Shown here: in pieces, positions 57,192-64,000 of the stretch
Numbering within the stretch: position 1 is the stretch's first letter
Layout of the letters: each line of letters starts with the position of its first letter
From: Streptomyces tuirus
GTDB lineage: Bacteria; Actinomycetota; Actinomycetes; Streptomycetales; Streptomycetaceae
Assembly: GCA_018195615.1 (NCBI GenBank)
Contig: JAGTPG010000002.1
Coordinates: forward strand, 4,271,501 to 4,335,500
Length of the DNA: 64,000 bases
Direction of reading: 5' to 3'
Notes under the pieces: generated by a model
The model's database searches: none
What the model was told of the DNA's origin: nothing
Seen by the model: the letters and a program-made list of their open reading frames with translations, nothing else
Program-made: the position numbers and the translations under genes

Positions 57192-57230
57192 GCGCCCCTT
57201 CAGGGGCGCGGGAACTGCGCGACCAGCCCC
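57192..57230 (+). repeat. Streptomyces 3'-flanking repeat, copy 4
   Basis: CAGGGGCGCGGGAACTGCGC (57201-57220) followed by GACC, with GGCGCCCCTT at 57191-57200 forming a small stem GCGCCCCTTCAGGGGCGC. It begins directly after the aldo/keto reductase stop at 57191. Confidence 0.75.
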
Positions 57231-57276
57231 CACCGGCCCGCAGCCGGGAAGCATCCGCGCGCAGCCCTCCGCCGCC

Positions 57277-57366
57277 CTACCTCCCCAGCGCGGAAGCCAG
57301 AGCCACGACGAGAAACATCAGCACAAGCACACCGGCCATGATCCGGTTGCGGGTTTTCGGATCCAC
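57277..57366 (-). CDS. 29-residue predicted membrane micropeptide
   Basis: GTG 57366 to TAG 57277, 29 codons. It begins DPKTRNRIM and is followed by one hydrophobic segment (AGVLVLMFLVVALASALG). The TAGGCT hexamer sits 8 bp upstream of the start, so a leaderless transcript is possible. It lies 10 bp downstream of the restored thpR stop and in the same strand, hence likely co-transcribed. Composition and single TM suggest a small membrane protein conserved in streptomycetes; this is my impression, not a search result. Confidence 0.5.
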   Translation of the reverse strand: MDPKTRNRIMAGVLVLMFLVVALASALGR

Positions 57367-57376
57367 AGCACCGAGC

Positions 57377-57945
57377 CTAACCGGCGCCCCGAGCGGCCAG
57401 CGCCCGACCGCCTCGTACCGGGGCTGCTCCCCGCGACCCCCGACGTCGGCAGGTTGCTCCGCACCAGCGCCAGCTCCTCCACGGTCCAGGTCCGGCCGGT
57501 GAAGGCCCCGAGGACGTCCAGATACGGCCGCACGTCCCGGGCCTCCCGGCTCCGGGCCACGGTCAGGTGGGCCTTGTACCGCCGGTGCTCCCCATCGGCA
57601 CCCCCGCCTTCCGCGCCGCCGCCTCCGCCCGCTCGGCCAGCAGCCGCAGCGTCGCCAGGTCCCCCTCGGCCCCGGCCCACAACGCCTTGCCCCGCCCGAA
57701 CTGACCGCCACCACGCACGGCCAGTGAGAACGGCTCGGTACGGCGCGCGGCGCGCTCCAGCCGGGCCGACAGCTCGGGGAGGAGGCCGTCGTCGACCTCC
57801 CCGTAGAAGGCGAGCGTGAAGTGCCAGCCGGGCCGCCCGGTCCAGCGCATGCCGTCGGCGCCGGGCAGCGCGCGCAACTCGTCCACCACGGCGCCGAGTT
57901 CACGACGCACCTCGTCGGGGGCAGTACGGCCGCGAAGAGTCTCAT
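57377..57945 (-). CDS. thpR: RNA 2',3'-cyclic phosphodiesterase ThpR, several frame breaks
   Basis: About 190 residues of the 2H phosphoesterase family. Both HxT motifs are present: WHFTLAFYGEVDDG and YKAHLTVARSREARDVRPY. Breaks near 57915, 57600, 57440 and 57390; the last leaves no stop unless one G is restored, which gives RWPLGGAG and the TAG at 57377. Function: hydrolysis of 2',3'-cyclic RNA ends or 2'-5' RNA ligation. ATG 57945 is only 25 bp from the divergent GNAT gene start. Confidence 0.82.
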
Positions 57946-57970
57946 GGAGCCAGCCTGACACCATGGGGAC

Positions 57971-58491
57971 ATGGAGATCACCATCAGGGACGGCGGGCCC
58001 GACGACATTCCCGCGATACTCGCCATGCTCGACGGCTGTGTGGAGTGGCTGGTCTCGCAGGGACGCACGGGCAGTGGGGGACGAAGCCCTTGTCCGAGAG
58101 CCCGAAGACGGTGGAGTCGGTCGGCCGGTACATGGCGGAGGGCAGCGTGTACATGGCCGACATCGACGGCGCCCCCGCCGGCACCCTCACCCTCACCGAC
58201 TCGCCCGGCGCCTACCTGTCCCACCTCCCGCCACCCGGCGAGCCCGAGCGCTACATCCACTGGCTGGCCTCCGACCGCCGTTTCAAGGGGCACGGCGTGG
58301 GCAGCGCCCTCCTGTCCCACGCCGCCGAGGAGACCCGCCGGGCCGGGGTCTCCCTCCTCCGCGTCGACTGCTACGCCGGACACGACGGCAAGCTCGTCCG
58401 CTACTACGAGGCCAACGGCTTCACCCGCACCGAGGCCTTCACGGTGGGCGAGAACGCCTGGCCGGGGCAGCTGCTGGCCCGCAGGGTGTAG
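57971..58491 (+). CDS. GNAT-family N-acetyltransferase, one frame break
   Basis: About 173 residues. N-terminal MEITIRDGGPDDIPAILAML starts at ATG 57971, a frame break near 58072, then QWGTKPLSESPKTVESVGRY and the acetyl-CoA P-loop ASDRRFKGHGVGSALLSHA (RxxGxG/A-like). The C-terminal YYEANGFTRTEAFTVG is family-typical. Substrate unknown. Divergent from thpR with a 25-bp gap between start codons, so both promoters must lie in coding sequence or drive leaderless messages. Confidence 0.85.
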
Positions 58492-58598
58492 CCCGGCGGG
58501 ACCCCACAGCCGGGTTCGGGCGTGTCCCGGTCACCGTGCGTATCGTTGTACTGCGCGGCCGGATCCATCCACGGGTGCGGCCGGGGAGGAGCGCCACG

Positions 58599-59185
58599 AT
58601 GCCCGTCGTTGACGACAGGATCGAGATGGCCGACAGCAGCGGCGAACTCACCCTCGACATGATCTTCGAGTGGGTGGAGACGATGCCCGTCCCCGAGGAC
58701 TACAAGGTCGAGATCGTCGGGGGAACATCTTCATGGCGCCTCAGCGGGACACCCACTGGGACATCATCCTGGACATCGTCGAGCAGCTGCGCGCCAAGTA
58801 CCCGCGCCGGCGCGTGAAGTCCGATGTCCGCGTCGACTACCCGGGCCACCTCAACGGCTTCGCCTCCGACGTGACCGTGATGGCTGAGCGCGCGGTGAAG
58901 AACTCCGAGGGCCTGTGGCGCTACCAGGACGTCGAGTTCGTCGCCGAGGTGATCTCCAGGAAGACCGCGGCGAACGGCTACGGCCCCAAGAAGGACGCCT
59001 ACGCCGCCGCCTGCGTGCCGGTGTACCTGATCGTGGATCCGTACACCGGCCGCTGGCATCTGCACACCAAGCCCAAGGACGGCGAGTACCGGGGCGAGCT
59101 GAGCCTGGACTTCGGGGACGAGATCGACCTGACCGGAACCGTGGTCGGGCTCGTCCTCAAGACCGGCGAGTTCCCCCGGGACTGA
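58599..59185 (+). CDS. Uma2-family (PDDEXK-like) protein, one frame break
   Basis: About 195 residues. N-terminal TLDMIFEWVETMPVPEDYKV and DIILDIVEQLRAKYPRRRVK; after a break near 58722 the restriction-like core follows (GFASDVTVMAE, then EFVAEVISRKTAANGYGPKK, with the Asp, Glu and Lys-type positions of the PDDEXK fold) and VPVYLIVDPYTGRWHL. Uma2 proteins are numerous in actinobacteria and cyanobacteria and their function is unclear; nuclease activity is only a fold-based idea. ATG 58599 follows GGGGAGGA. Confidence 0.83.
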
Positions 59186-59192
59186 TGCCGCC

Positions 59193-60575
59193 CTACGCCG
59201 CCGGAGCCAGTTCCTCCCGCTGCTCCCGGGGCACGAACCGCACCCGGGGATGCCCGCGGTGCCAGCCGACCGACAGGCGGAGGTTGCCGACGCGGGCCAG
59301 GATCAGGCCGATGACGGCCGCGGCGGCCGCCGCCACCGCGCCGCCGGCCGCGAGGCCGACCCGCGCGCCGTAGGTGTCGGTGACCCAGCCGACGATCGGG
59401 GCACCGACCGGGGTGCCGCCGAGGAAGACCATCATGTAGAGGGCCATGACACGGCCGCGCATGGCCGGGTCCGTGGACATCTGGATGCTGGTGTTCGTCG
59501 TGACGTTGACCGTCATGCCGAACAGGCCCAGCGGGACCATGAGCAGGGCGAACATCCACAGGGTGGGTGTCGTGGCCGCCACCATCTCCAGGGCGCCGAA
59601 GACCAGGGCCGCCGCGATCAGCAGCCGCAGCCGGGACGTGCCGCGCCGCGCGGCGAGCAGCGCCCCCACCACCGAGCCGACCGCCATCAGCGTGTTGAAC
59701 ATGCTGTACGCGCCCGCGCCCGCGTGGAACACGTCGTCCGCGAAGGCCGACAGGAAGACCGGGAAGTTGAAGGCGAACGTGCCGACGAAGCCGACCAGGA
59801 CGATCGGCCAGATCAGCTCGGGCCGGCCGGTGACGTACCGCACGCCCTCCCTCAGCTGTCCCTTGCCGCGCGGGGCACGCTCGACGACGTGCAGCTCGCG
59901 GGCGCGCATCAGCACCAGTCCGGTGAGCGGCGCGATGAAGGACAGGCCGTTGAAGAGGAACGCGTAGCCCGTGCCGACGCCGGTGATCAGTATGCCCGCG
60001 ACGGCGGGGCCGACCAGGCGGGCGGACTGGAAGTTCGCCGAGTTCAGGCTGACCGCGTTCTGCAGCTGCCGCGGGCCGACCAGCTCGGAGACGAAGGACT
60101 GGCGGGCCGGGTTGTCGACCACGGTGGCGAGACCGACCGTGAAGGCGGCGACGTACACGTGCCACACCTGGACCTGGCCGGTGAGGGTCAGGACGGCCAG
60201 GGCGAGCGCGGTGACGGCCATGGACGACTGCGTCACGAGCAGCGTGGGCCGCTTGCGCAGCCGGTCGACGAGGACACCGCCGTAGAGGCCGAAGAGCAGC
60301 ATCGGCAGGAACTGCAGCGCGGTCGTTATGCCGACCGCGGCGGAGGAGCCGGTGAGGCTGAGCACCAGCCAGTCCTGGGCGATGCGCTGCATCCAGGTGC
60401 CGATGTTGGAGACGACCTGTCCCATGAAGAACAGGCGGTAGTTCCGCACCTTCAGGGAGGAGAACATCGAGGACTTGCGGACCGGCCGGCCGGTGGAGGC
60501 GGGTGAGTCGGGGGCGGGCGGGGAGTCGTGGGGTTCAGGTGCGGGGACGGAAGCTGCTCCGGGTCCCGTACTCAA
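59193..60575 (-). CDS. MFS transporter (EntS-like), TTG start
   Basis: Intact 460-residue MFS protein with about twelve membrane segments (LFFMGQVVSNIGTWMQRIAQ, AAVGITTALQFLPMLLFGLY, VYVAAFTVGLATVVDNPARQ, FVGTFAFNFPVFLSAF and others) and an N-terminal Pro/Ser-rich tail. It resembles the enterobactin-exporter/DUF894 group. The start is TTG 60575, supported by AAGGAGG 8 nt upstream. It lies 28 bp after the marR gene and is likely cotranscribed, i.e. a repressor-pump pair. Substrate unknown. Confidence 0.9.
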   Translation of the reverse strand: MSTGPGAASVPAPEPHDSPPAPDSPASTGRPVRKSSMFSSLKVRNYRLFFMGQVVSNIGTWMQRIAQDWLVLSLTGSSAAVGITTALQFLPMLLFGLYGGVLVDRLRKRPTLLVTQSSMAVTALALAVLTLTGQVQVWHVYVAAFTVGLATVVDNPARQSFVSELVGPRQLQNAVSLNSANFQSARLVGPAVAGILITGVGTGYAFLFNGLSFIAPLTGLVLMRARELHVVERAPRGKGQLREGVRYVTGRPELIWPIVLVGFVGTFAFNFPVFLSAFADDVFHAGAGAYSMFNTLMAVGSVVGALLAARRGTSRLRLLIAAALVFGALEMVAATTPTLWMFALLMVPLGLFGMTVNVTTNTSIQMSTDPAMRGRVMALYMMVFLGGTPVGAPIVGWVTDTYGARVGLAAGGAVAAAAAAVIGLILARVGNLRLSVGWHRGHPRVRFVPREQREELAPAA

Positions 60576-60602
60576 AAGGTTCGCCTCCTTGCAAACGGCT
60601 TC

Positions 60603-61052
60603 TTACAGATGCGCGAGCTTCTCCAGCACGGGGGCGGCGGCACGGAGTTTCGCCCACTCGTCCTCGTCGAGGTTCTCCACCAGTGAGGCCAGGAACGCGT
60701 TCCGCTTGCGGCGGCTCTCCTCGAGCATCACCTCGGCCCGCTCGGTGCGCGACACGACCTTCTGGCGCCGGTCCTCGGGGTGCGGCTCCAGACGGACCAG
60801 TCCCTTGGACTCCAGCAGCGCCACGATGCGGGTCATCGACGGCGGCTGGACATGCTCCTTACGGGCGAGCTCGCCCGGTGTGGCGCTGCCGCACAGGGAC
60901 AGGGTGCCGAGCACCGACATCTCGGTGGGGCTGAGCGACTCGTCGACCCGCTGGTGCTTGAGCCGACGGGACAGCCGCATCACGGCGGATCGGAGGGAGT
61001 TCACGGCGGCTACGTCGTCGCCATGGCTGAGGTCCGGCATGTTCTTTAGCAT
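60603..61052 (-). CDS. MarR-family regulator
   Basis: Intact 149-residue winged-helix protein. The DNA-binding part SPTEMSVLGTLSLCGSATPG, HVQPPSMTRIVALLESKGLV and the wing EPHPEDRRQKVVSRTERAEV are conserved. It should repress itself and the downstream MFS gene. ATG 61052 is taken; ATG 61040 (MPDLSHGDD) is as good. The start overlaps one arm of an inverted repeat that is its likely operator. Confidence 0.9.
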   Translation of the reverse strand: MLKNMPDLSHGDDVAAVNSLRSAVMRLSRRLKHQRVDESLSPTEMSVLGTLSLCGSATPGELARKEHVQPPSMTRIVALLESKGLVRLEPHPEDRRQKVVSRTERAEVMLEESRRKRNAFLASLVENLDEDEWAKLRAAAPVLEKLAHL

Positions 61053-61074
61053 AACTCATTACCCTCGCTAAAGA
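61043..61074. promoter_or_regulatory. marR autoregulatory dyad
   Basis: TCTTTAGC (61043-61050) and GCTAAAGA (61067-61074) are perfect 8-bp inverted arms separated by 16 bp. They lie across the marR start, so a bound dimer would block transcription or translation initiation. Confidence 0.65.
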
Positions 61075-61188
61075 CTACCCATGACGCGCGAGTACGCCGT
61101 GACCCTGACCACTGAACCGTGCCATCACTCATATGGGTGATCCAGCGGCGGAACGGGACACACCGCACCGCATCGTGCCGCGACCCTC

Positions 61189-61422
61189 ATGGTCATGGGG
61201 ACCAGTGTGCTCAGCCTACGAATAGACCACGACCTGCTCGAACGGCTCCGGCACCACGCCGCGAAAAGGGGAATGAGCGTCCAGGACTACGTCGTCCGGA
61301 CGCTCATTCGGGATGACTTCGACCAGCGGTTCCAGACCGCCGTCGAGGAGACGGAGAGGTTCTACGGGTCGCCCGACAGCGGCGACGAGGATCAGGTCAG
61401 ACCCAGCGCCGGCATCAGGTAG
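61189..61422 (+). CDS. ribbon-helix-helix protein
   Basis: 77-residue protein with a CopG/MetJ-like ribbon-helix-helix core, VLSLRIDHDLLERLRHHAAK then SVQDYVVRTLIRDD. Such proteins bind DNA as dimers; as a lone gene it may be an orphan antitoxin or regulator. No toxin gene is next to it. ATG 61189 or ATG 61195 start. Its last 31 bp overlap the 3' end of the convergent purine permease gene, an unusual antisense overlap. Confidence 0.75.
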   Translation: MVMGTSVLSLRIDHDLLERLRHHAAKRGMSVQDYVVRTLIRDDFDQRFQTAVEETERFYGSPDSGDEDQVRPSAGIR

Positions 61423-62842
61423 TAGAACGCGAAGACCGCCGCCACCACGTACATCGCCGTCGGCACCTCCCGGCCCCGCCCGGCCGCGAGCCGCAGCACC
61501 ACGAAGGTGACGAAGCCCATGCCGATGCCGTTGGTGATCGAGTAGGTGAACGGCATCATCAGCATCGTCACGAAGGCCGGGACAGCGATCGTGTAGTCCG
61601 CCCAGTCGATCTCCTTGACCGAGCCGGCCAGAATCAGGAAGCCGACCGCGAGCAGAGCCGGGGTGGCCGCCTGGGACGGCACCATCGTGGCGACCGGCGT
61701 CAGGAAGAGCGCCACGGCGAAGAGGCCGCCGGTGACGACGTTCGCGAGGCCGGTGCGCGCCCCTCGCCGACGCCCGCCGTGGACTCGACGAAGGCGGTGG
61801 TCGCGGAGGAGGAGCTGGCACCGCCGGCGGCGACCGCGAGGCCGTCGACGAACAGCACCTTGTTGATGCCGGGCATCTGCCCCTGCGCGTCGGTCAGCTT
61901 CGCCTCGTCGGAGACGCCCATGATCGTGCCCATCGCGTCGAAGAAACACGACAGCAGCACGGTGAAGACGAAGAGCACACCGGTCAGGACGCCGACCTTC
62001 TCGAAGCCGCCGAACAGGCTGACCTGCCCGACCAGACCGAAGTCGGGGCTCGCGACCGGGTTGCCGGGCCACTTCGGGGTGGTGAGACCCCAGCTCGGCA
62101 CCTTGGCCACCGCCTCGATGACCACGGCGACGACGGTCATGGCGACGATCGAGATCAGGATCGCGCCGGACACCTTGCGCACGATGAGGGCGAGCGTGAG
62201 CAGCACGCCCAGGACGAAGACCAGGACCGGCCAGCCGTTGAGGTGGCCGTCACCGCCGAGCTGGAGCGGGACGGTGGTCCGGGCGGCGTCCGGGATGCGG
62301 GAGACGAAGCCGGCGTCGACGAGCCCGATCAGCATGATGAACAGGCCGATACCGATGGAGATGGCCTTGCGCAGCCCGTAGGGGACGGCGTTCATGACGC
62401 GCTCGCGCAGCCCGGTGGCGACCAGCAGCATCACGACGAACCCGGCCAGGACCACCATGCCCATCGCGTCCGGCCAGGACATGCGCGGGGCCAGCTGGAG
62501 GGCGACGACGGAGTTCACGCCGAGACCGGCGGCGAGCGCGATCGGCACGTTGCCGATGACGCCCATGAGGAGCGTGGTGAGCGCGGCGGTCAGGGCCGTC
62601 GCGGTGACCAGCTGTCCGTTGTCGAGCTGGTGACCGTACATATCCTTCGCGCTGCCGAGGATGATCGGGTTCAGCACGATGATGTAGGCCATCGCGAAGA
62701 AGGTGGCGAGGCCGCCCCGGATCTCACGGGACAGGGTGCTGCCCCGCTCGGAGATCCGGAAGAAGCGGTCGAGTGCGCCGTACGTGGGCCCGGCTCCCGG
62801 CTGTTCAGGGGCGGGGACCTTGGCGGGAGCCGAGGACGACAT
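61392..62842 (-). CDS. NCS2 purine permease (AzgA-like), one frame break
   Basis: About 484 residues with roughly 12-14 membrane segments. Typical of adenine/guanine/hypoxanthine permeases: YGALDRFFRISERGSTLSRE, ATFFAMAYIIVLNPIILG, ALAAGLGVNSVVALQLAP, and FFDAMGTIMGVSDEAKL with the transport-site region. The frame changes near 61760, after VESTAGVGEG; the C-terminal half continues GLANVVTGGLFAVALFLTP. Imports purine bases by proton symport. ATG 62842. It may provide salvage substrates alongside PurU-linked purine metabolism, but there is no physical linkage. Confidence 0.88.
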
Positions 62843-62959
62843 GCGTTTGGTGTTTCCTACGAAGAGAAGTGGTCAGACACAAACCGTTTCAGTATGAACA
62901 TATAAGGCCCCGAGCGCACATCTCCGCGCGTAGACCTGATCTCCTCGTAAGCTGTCCCC

Positions 62960-63255
62960 ATGGCGAAATGGACCCCCAGACACGAGGCGCCGGAGCCCCT
63001 GGAGGGCCCCGTGGTCGCCACCATCACCGGCGGCACGATCCTCTGGTTCGTCCTCTTCCTGGTCCAGCTCCCCTTCTACGGCTGGTTCGACGACCACGGC
63101 CACACCTGGTGGCTGTGGACCTGCCTGGCCGGCGGCGGCCTCGGCCTGATCGGCATCTGGTACGTCCGAAAGCGCGACGCCGCGATCAAGCGAGCCACCG
63201 CCACGCAGGACACCCCCGAGACTCCCCGACCCGCTCGACCCCGTCGCCCCAGTAG
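62960..63255 (+). CDS. DUF2530 small membrane protein
   Basis: Two-TM protein, about 99 residues if one C is restored. ATG 62960 gives MAKWTPRHEAPEPLEGPVVA, then TM1 TGGTILWFVLFLVQLPFYGW, a loop HTWWLWTCLAGGGLGLIGIW (TM2) and the tail VRKRDAAIKRATATQ. As given, the frame has no stop and runs into the downstream methyltransferase frame. Restoring one C in the C4 run near 63247 creates TAG at 63253-63255, at the length expected for DUF2530. Function unknown. Confidence 0.7.
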
Positions 63256-63352
63256 CCCCCTCGCCCCAATAGCCCCACGGCCCCAGGAGCCCCAGGAGCC
63301 CCTGAAGCGGCCACAACGCACACAACGCACCCGCACCCGCACACGCACGGAA

Positions 63353-63463
63353 GGGGCCGTGTCGGGGGTGTCCGCCCGCAGCGGTTGGCGCGTCGACGAA
63401 CAGTCAGTCGGCGTCCAACCCCATCGCGCCGTTCCGAGGACGGACACCCCCCGACACGGCCCC
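63353..63463. repeat. 111-bp element with 22-bp terminal inverted repeats
   Basis: Left arm GGGGCCGTGTCGGGGG plus TGTCCG (63353-63374) pairs with the right arm CGGACACCCCCCGACACGGC plus CCC (63441-63463), which has one extra C. Internal GGTTGG/CCAACC (63383-63388, 63415-63420) lengthen the structure. It lies between the DUF2530 gene and the methyltransferase and may be a MITE-like insertion or an oversized terminator. Confidence 0.55.
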
Positions 63464-63631
63464 GACCCACCACCCGGCGTCACGCGCAAGCGGCGCACCC
63501 CGCACGCCGCACGCTCCGGCGAGACACGACCCCGCCCCCTCCCTACGCTCAAGAGGAGGCGGCGAACGCTTCACGAGAGGCGGGCCCGACCGTCGCGCGG
63601 AACCGCCGCCCGAGCGGTGAGGAGCGCAGCC

Positions 63632-64000
63632 ATGACGACGCGGCACAGCGCGGTCGAGGCCGACCGGGCGCTGAAGGCCAAGCACCGGGCGATGTGGGCC
63701 CAGGGGGACTACCCCTCCCTGGCCGCGGAGGTCATCCCCGGCCTCGGGACGGTCCTGGTCGAGGCGTGCGGAGTGAGCTCCGGCCAACGGGTGCTGGACG
63801 TGGGCGCCGGCAGCGGCAACGCCGCCATCCCGGCGGCCCTGGCCGGCGCGGACGTGATCGCCTCCGACCTCACGCCGGAGCTCTTCGACGCGGGCCGGCG
63901 GGCCGCGGAGCAGCAAGGGGCGCATCTGATCTGGCAGGAGGCCGACGCCGAGGCCCTGCCGTTCGGCGACGCGGAGTTCGACACCGTGCTGTCCTGCGTC
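63632..64000 (+). CDS. class I SAM-dependent methyltransferase, 3' end beyond window
   Basis: First 123 residues of a methyltransferase. Motif I, RVLDVGAGSGNAAIPAALAG (SAM-binding), followed by ADVIASDLTPELFDAG with motif II-type Asp, and ALPFGDAEFDTVLS (motif IV). The N-terminus AEDRALKAKHRAMW-like helix (MTTRHSAVEADRALKAKHRA) resembles UbiE/COQ5-like small-molecule methyltransferases. Start ATG 63632 has GAGGAG upstream. Cut off by the end of the window. Confidence 0.88.
   Translation, partial: MTTRHSAVEADRALKAKHRAMWAQGDYPSLAAEVIPGLGTVLVEACGVSSGQRVLDVGAGSGNAAIPAALAGADVIASDLTPELFDAGRRAAEQQGAHLIWQEADAEALPFGDAEFDTVLSCV

Noticed and set aside
57370..57385. GGTTAGGCTC resembling half of a DmdR1 iron box (minus strand)
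   Set aside because: Only the central ten positions match the 19-bp site and the other half is not symmetric; it is more likely the -10 hexamer of the micropeptide gene.
1..64000. Search for CRISPR arrays, insertion sequences, phage genes and biosynthetic clusters
   Set aside because: No regularly spaced repeats, transposase, integrase, phage structural gene, PKS or NRPS sequence was seen.

Overview
This is a very GC-rich actinobacterial chromosome window. Codon usage, GTG/TTG starts, and genes I recognise (DmdR1-type iron repressor, NagS-like SIS protein, FemX, a CebR box in front of a cellulase, SCO4402-like protein) point to Streptomyces. From memory the gene order resembles the S. coelicolor core region around SCO4350-SCO4411, read backwards; this was not checked by search. 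I see no tRNA or rRNA gene, CRISPR array, prophage or antibiotic gene cluster.

Layout. 0-5 kb: an acyl-CoA catabolic cluster (two acyl-CoA dehydrogenases and an amidohydrolase, divergent from an acyl-CoA ligase) sharing an operator-bearing promoter. 5-8 kb: an EF-hand protein, a STAS anti-sigma antagonist, and an ECF-like sigma factor coupled to a zinc-finger/MDMPI anti-sigma candidate. 8-18 kb: purU, a SCO4402-like gene, a substrate-binding lipoprotein, a Pro/Gly-rich membrane protein with repeated ATQYIPP-type motifs, an XRE/TPR regulator, a primase/polymerase-like protein and an ABC exporter. 18-26 kb: an alpha/beta hydrolase without its nucleophile serine, dmdR1, nagS, a PAS/GAF protein, a HIT protein behind a structured leader, citA and pdxH.

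26.8-36.8 kb holds the most coherent system: eight co-directional, mostly 4-bp-overlapping genes on the minus strand (TIGR03084-like protein, AtuA-like protein, carboxyltransferase, biotin carboxylase/BCCP, acyl-CoA dehydrogenase, acyl-CoA ligase, enoyl-CoA hydratase, TetR). It looks like a biotin-dependent branched-chain or terpenoid acyl-CoA degradation operon, controlled by its own TetR through a nested dyad at the promoter. 37-46 kb: an F420/FMN-type oxidoreductase, a leaderless substrate-binding protein, a ketopantoate reductase-like gene, serC, a FAD/Fe-S oxidoreductase, femX and an EamA exporter. 46-64 kb: a secreted tripeptidyl-peptidase-like enzyme, a GH5-CBM2 cellulase with a CebR site, a DrrAB-like efflux pump with divergent tetR, a secreted beta-propeller-like protein, GDSL hydrolase, nucleotidyltransferase, aldo/keto reductase, thpR, GNAT, Uma2, marR-MFS, a ribbon-helix-helix protein, a purine permease and a methyltransferase cut by the window end.

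About half of the genes, including essential serC and the main citrate synthase, are broken by one-base frame changes. Wherever I could reconstruct the family sequence, one G or C was missing from a short homopolymer run. I read these as sequencing/assembly errors, not pseudogenes, and give one span per gene with the approximate breakpoints.
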